A DNA stretch of 41,126 nt from Candidatus Omnitrophota bacterium (GTDB taxonomy: Bacteria; Omnitrophota; Omnitrophia; Omnitrophales; Aquincolibacteriaceae), in assembly GCA_028713205.1 (NCBI GenBank), contig JAQTOZ010000005.1:1-41126 (forward strand), in the 5' to 3' direction. Numbering within the stretch: the stretch's first letter is position 1; each line of letters starts with the position of its first letter. The notes below the pieces were generated by a model, which was given only the letters and a program-made list of their open reading frames with translations, had not been told where the DNA came from and made no database searches. Below, piece after piece: positions 38,236 to 41,126 of this stretch. The position numbers and the translations under genes are program-made.

Positions 38236-39177
38236 TCAGGTCATCGCGGAAGGTGAGGACAACTCATCCAAAGCGGGAAGGATCGTTGTTGGGATCCCAT
38301 CGGTATCCGAGGCCAAGAGCGCTTTTCGCAAAGAATGCTCGATCCGGAATTCACTCCGGGACTGCATCGCAAGATAAGACCGGACCCTGCTTTTCCAACC
38401 CGCAAGCCAGCGGCTTTCGTTGCGTTCAGGCGGTGAATTCGCCACACGCCTGATCACCACCGACTCGGCCGCCCTGACAAATTCACCGATGACATCCTGA
38501 TCCGGATCCGTGATTTTCATCTCTTCCAACACCTGAAGCAGCCCCCATCCTTGCCCGTGATAGCGCTCACCCGGGAATACTCCGTCGCCGTTGAAATTGA
38601 CATAATCCACAAGCGGGTACAAACCTCCGCCGGTTTGCAGTATCAAAGAAAGTTTTTGCCGGATGTCGCCTTCGGAGTCTTGCGAGACCGCCTTGAGCAT
38701 CCTTGGAATCGATCGCCTTAAACGCTCGACAAGAAATTCCGTTTGCATCGTTTTGGTATCGGATAAAAATTCCCTTAATAAATCCAGATCCCCGTTCCGG
38801 ATATCTTCGTTAAAGGCATCCCTCGTGGCCCAAGGCGCATGCCGGTCTTTTAATGACCGGAACCACTCGGGAAGCTGAACGCCTTTACTTTCAAAAAAGG
38901 ATAACAGCTCGGGAAAACTTTCCCTGAAGGGACCCTCCTGGCCGGCCGGATACCAGATGAAGTGTCCAATCCCGAGGGAAGGGAAATTCTCTCCTTCATT
39001 CCAGCCAAGAAGTTCTGAATCTTTTCCGCCGCATTCGTTATCAAAAATGAGCTCACCGATCAAATCGACTTCCGAGCGAAATCCCGTCACCGATTCGGCA
39101 CAGGACTTTCCGTCTGCAAAAAGCAAGACGCAACCGATCAATAACAGGAATACCATCTTTTTTCTGACAGCGTTCAT
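38236..39177 (-). CDS. Secreted lysozyme-like family protein with C-terminal RSEFR
   Basis: 313 residues; the ATG at 39177 gives a signal peptide (Met-Val-Phe-Leu-Leu-Leu-Ile-Gly-Cys-Val-Leu-Leu-Phe). The domain has Asn-Glu-Cys-Gly-Gly (47-51), Trp-Asn-Glu-Gly-Glu (59-63), Ser-Leu-Gly-Ile-Gly-His-Phe-Ile-Trp-Tyr-Pro (67-77) and Gly-Gln-Gly-Trp-Gly-Leu-Leu-Gln-Val (208-216). I recall this pattern from uncharacterised secreted proteins that look lysozyme-like; a peptidoglycan role is an inference. RSEFR at 274-278 separates a 35-residue tail from the domain, as in the two multimodular proteins. GGGG just upstream is a weak ribosome site. Confidence 0.7.
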   Translation of the reverse strand: MNAVRKKMVFLLLIGCVLLFADGKSCAESVTGFRSEVDLIGELIFDNECGGKDSELLGWNEGENFPSLGIGHFIWYPAGQEGPFRESFPELLSFFESKGVQLPEWFRSLKDRHAPWATRDAFNEDIRNGDLDLLREFLSDTKTMQTEFLVERLRRSIPRMLKAVSQDSEGDIRQKLSLILQTGGGLYPLVDYVNFNGDGVFPGERYHGQGWGLLQVLEEMKITDPDQDVIGEFVRAAESVVIRRVANSPPERNESRWLAGWKSRVRSYLAMQSRSEFRIEHSLRKALLASDTDGIPTTILPALDELSSPSAMT

Positions 39178-39339
39178 GACAACCCCGCTTCTTCTCAACT
39201 TGAAGATATAAAATCCGTCCGTCCAAAGCTATTAATGTATCGACCGACTAAAATTCTTTTGAACGGCAAGCATCGCTTGTTTTCCGGTTACCAAAGGGAT
39301 ACACGACGTGACGGGATGTTTCTCCGATATCCCGGTACT

Positions 39340-39415
39340 CCCATACGTCCTTACTCCGTTACTTGTTCGGCGCGTCCACGCGTTTCCGCGTCGCCGTGTC
39401 TCTCGCTCCTTGTCA
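39340..39415. repeat. Non-coding word repeat, second copy
   Basis: In the 373-bp gap before the small plus-strand gene: TACTCCCATAC, CTCCGTTACTTG and TGTCTCTCGC words match the gap near 36715-36780. Nothing else is evident in the gap. Confidence 0.45.
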
Positions 39416-39550
39416 CAAGGCAGCCCAGGCGGAAAAAGGTCAATGAAAAGATGCCTCAGGTGCTATTCCCGCCTTTTCGCTTTCTTTATGATGGGATTGA
39501 GAGAAATCAGTACACCGGCAGCAGATTTTAAGATAAGAAAAGAGGTCTTT

Positions 39551-39784
39551 ATGGTTCGCTCCACCGCGAAAAACCTAATGTGGGTCATCGCAATTTGTTG
39601 TTTTATTCTGATCTCCGGCTATGCATGGGCATCGCTCGGTGAAACCACAGGACAAGTCGGCAAAAGCGCCATTGATACCGGCATGGATTTGGTCAAACTG
39701 CCTGTCGATTTGGTCAAAACCATCGGGTATTCGATAAAACTCGTGGGAGAAGTCATCGTTTTCCCTTTTACGCTTTTGTTTTAA
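39551..39784 (+). CDS. Small secreted protein, exosortase-associated-like
   Basis: 77 residues. GAGG is 5 nt before the ATG. Signal-like helix (Leu-Met-Trp-Val-Ile-Ala-Ile-Cys-Cys-Phe-Ile-Leu, cleaved near Ala-Trp-Ala) then Lys-Leu-Pro-Val-Asp-Leu-Val-Lys and a hydrophobic Val-Val-Phe-Pro-Phe tail. It shares the order Leu-Pro-Val-Asp...Phe-Pro-Phe with its 3' neighbour, so it may be a shortened relative of TIGR04073. Function unknown. Confidence 0.6.
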   Translation: MVRSTAKNLMWVIAICCFILISGYAWASLGETTGQVGKSAIDTGMDLVKLPVDLVKTIGYSIKLVGEVIVFPFTLLF

Positions 39785-39809
39785 CGACCAAGACCGAAAA
39801 GAGGCAACC

Positions 39810-40223
39810 ATGACGTTGGCAAGACCGTGCGGGATCCGCAAACAAGTTTGTATCATGACGCTGTTGGCAGGCATTCTTTTGTTGCCGGGGGTCCATGACG
39901 TATACGCAACGGCAGCTTCCGCGCAAGCGGTAACGTCCGTTGCCAAAACATACACCTGGAAGGGAAAACTCAAGCGCGGTGCCCTGAATATCGTGAGCTC
40001 GCCCGTCGAAATCGCGCGATCGATTTCGATCGAGAGCGACAAACGCAGCCTGCTCTACGGCTGGACGGTCGGCCTCCTGATGGGCTTCGGCGATGGGATC
40101 CTTCGCTTCGGGGCCGGGGTTGTGGACCTTTGCACGTTCCCGTTTGATTTTCCCAAAAAGGATAAAGGACCGCTCCTCAACCCCGAATATGTCTGGGAAA
40201 AGCCGGGACCGAGGTATGCTTAA
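39810..40223 (+). CDS. TIGR04073 exosortase-system-associated protein
   Basis: 137 residues; GAGG 5 nt before the ATG. Signal peptide, then Lys-Leu-Lys-Arg-Gly-Ala-Leu-Asn-Ile-Val-Ser-Ser-Pro-Val-Glu-Ile, Leu-Met-Gly-Phe-Gly-Asp-Gly, Thr-Phe-Pro-Phe-Asp-Phe-Pro and Pro-Glu-Tyr-Val-Trp-Glu-Lys-Pro: the TIGR04073 family, found in PEP-CTERM/exosortase organisms. Its role in surface protein sorting is inferred from co-occurrence. Overlaps the next gene by 8 nt. Confidence 0.75.
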   Translation: MTLARPCGIRKQVCIMTLLAGILLLPGVHDVYATAASAQAVTSVAKTYTWKGKLKRGALNIVSSPVEIARSISIESDKRSLLYGWTVGLLMGFGDGILRFGAGVVDLCTFPFDFPKKDKGPLLNPEYVWEKPGPRYA

Positions 40224-41126
40224 AAAAATCGGATTAGAAAAAATAGCTGTTTCAAATTTCATCCGAAAACATGTCGGATGGATCATCGCTGCCGTTGTCG
40301 TTTTGCTGGCTTTGTTTTCGCTCCAGGTCTTTCCGGTAAAGTTTTTGGTCCTGCGCCAGGACCCGCCCTTTTTAAGTTTTAAAGAGCTGCAGATCCTATC
40401 GCAAAATCCTCATCCGCCCCGCTGGCTGGAAAAAAAGCTTGAACGTTTCTGGCGCACGCCCCTGATCAGCAACGAAGCGTATTACAACGGCGTTCGGGCA
40501 CACCGGCCTGTCGACGAGAAACTCGGACCCGTTCTGACGGTCGCCAGTTGGAATATCGAAAAGTCCTTCCGCATTCCGAAAGCCATCCGCGTTTTATCGG
40601 CGGGCGAAGATTTTGAAAGCATGATCGATGCGTCCAAAGCACCCCCGGGGTCGGATCTGCGCGCAACCATCCTCCGCCAACGCGAACGCCTGACGCATGC
40701 GGATGTGATCGTGCTTCAGGAAATGGACATCGGGGTCAAGCGTTCGGGGTATATCGACGCAGCCGGTACCCTGGCCCAGGCCCTCAAGATGAATTACGCT
40801 TTCGGCTGCGAACAACTGGAGATCGACCCGGTCGCGCTCGGACTGGAAAAAATCAAATACGAGAGCGGCAGCGAAGACACCGAGGCCACGCAGCACTTCG
40901 CCGTGGACCCGGACCGTTACAAAGGGGCCTTCGGACAAGCGGTTTTGAGCCGTTATCCGATCAAGCGCGTGAAGGTCTTTCAATTAAAATATCAGGCCTA
41001 CGATTGGAACAACTCGGAAAGAAAAAAAATCGGCTTTTTGGAAAATGCCCGCCGTGAAGGCACGCAAGTTTTGTTCGAAAATGAATTGACCCGCGAGATC
41101 AAAGCCGGCGGGCGAATTTTCTTCCA
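40216..41126 (+). CDS. Endonuclease/exonuclease/phosphatase (EEP)-fold protein (3' end outside window)
   Basis: At least 303 residues, open at the window end. One N-terminal membrane helix (about 22-40), then Val-Ala-Ser-Trp-Asn-Ile-Glu-Lys, Val-Ile-Val-Leu-Gln-Glu-Met-Asp and Phe-Gly-Gln-Ala-Val-Leu-Ser-Arg-Tyr, the EEP metal and catalytic motifs (Asn, Glu). EEP enzymes cut nucleic acids or phosphodiesters; here membrane-anchored. Overlaps TIGR04073 by 8 nt, so co-translated. Confidence 0.8.
   Translation, partial: MLKKIGLEKIAVSNFIRKHVGWIIAAVVVLLALFSLQVFPVKFLVLRQDPPFLSFKELQILSQNPHPPRWLEKKLERFWRTPLISNEAYYNGVRAHRPVDEKLGPVLTVASWNIEKSFRIPKAIRVLSAGEDFESMIDASKAPPGSDLRATILRQRERLTHADVIVLQEMDIGVKRSGYIDAAGTLAQALKMNYAFGCEQLEIDPVALGLEKIKYESGSEDTEATQHFAVDPDRYKGAFGQAVLSRYPIKRVKVFQLKYQAYDWNNSERKKIGFLENARREGTQVLFENELTREIKAGGRIFF

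Overview
The window is about 41 kb of chromosomal DNA from an uncultured bacterium, probably of the Omnitrophota/PVC neighbourhood. That placement is an inference from gene content: a giant secreted multidomain protein, a TIGR04073 exosortase-associated protein, a TMTC-like TPR glycosyltransferase, a DUF2934 protein, a two-domain ThyX and DUF6515. Genes lie mostly on the minus strand. I see no rRNA, tRNA, insertion sequence with a transposase, or CRISPR array.

Layout. 1-9 kb: DUF456 (cut by the window edge), a TVP38/TMEM64 membrane protein coupled to a DUF6625-type glycosyltransferase, a 20-residue-repeat secreted protein, a coiled-coil lipoprotein, two-domain ThyX, a TPR protein, an ICMT-like methyltransferase, DUF2934, a chimeric glycosyltransferase remnant, an alpha/beta hydrolase and a PNPOx-like protein. 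9-15.6 kb: glgB, a PP2C phosphatase, a rhomboid-like protease, a TMTC-like protein, and two intergenic copies of a highly structured non-coding element. 15.6-28.5 kb: one 4287-residue gene with a signal peptide and about twelve modules (TIKI/ChaN-like, two methyltransferase-like, CPBP protease-like, two HPr-kinase-like P-loop modules, three sigma-region-4-like HTHs, several unknown). 28.7-31.4 kb: envelope-stress group (Spy-like chaperone, anti-sigma, ECF sigma, DUF6515). 31.6-36.5 kb: a second secreted multidomain protein (same N-terminal module plus B12/radical SAM) and a LacI regulator, each preceded by the same perfect palindrome. 36.8-41.1 kb: orphan PAS histidine kinase, secreted lysozyme-like protein, a small secreted protein, TIGR04073, and an EEP-fold protein cut by the window edge.

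The most interesting signal is a pentapeptide, Arg-Ser-Glu-(Met/Thr/Val/Ile/Leu/Phe)-Arg. It occurs 15 times exactly (plus 2 variants) in the giant protein, almost always at module boundaries. It recurs at boundaries in the radical-SAM protein (2 exact, 1 variant) and once near the C-terminus of the secreted lysozyme-like protein. Its codons differ widely from copy to copy, so it is conserved as peptide and not as DNA. All three proteins carry N-terminal signal peptides. My hypothesis is a polyprotein system: exported precursors cut at RSExR by a trypsin- or clostripain-like protease. A second strong signal is the pair of ncRNA-like elements at 11.4-11.8 and 15.4-15.6 kb, with about 92% identical cores, different but self-complementary outer arms, and a compensatory base-pair change.
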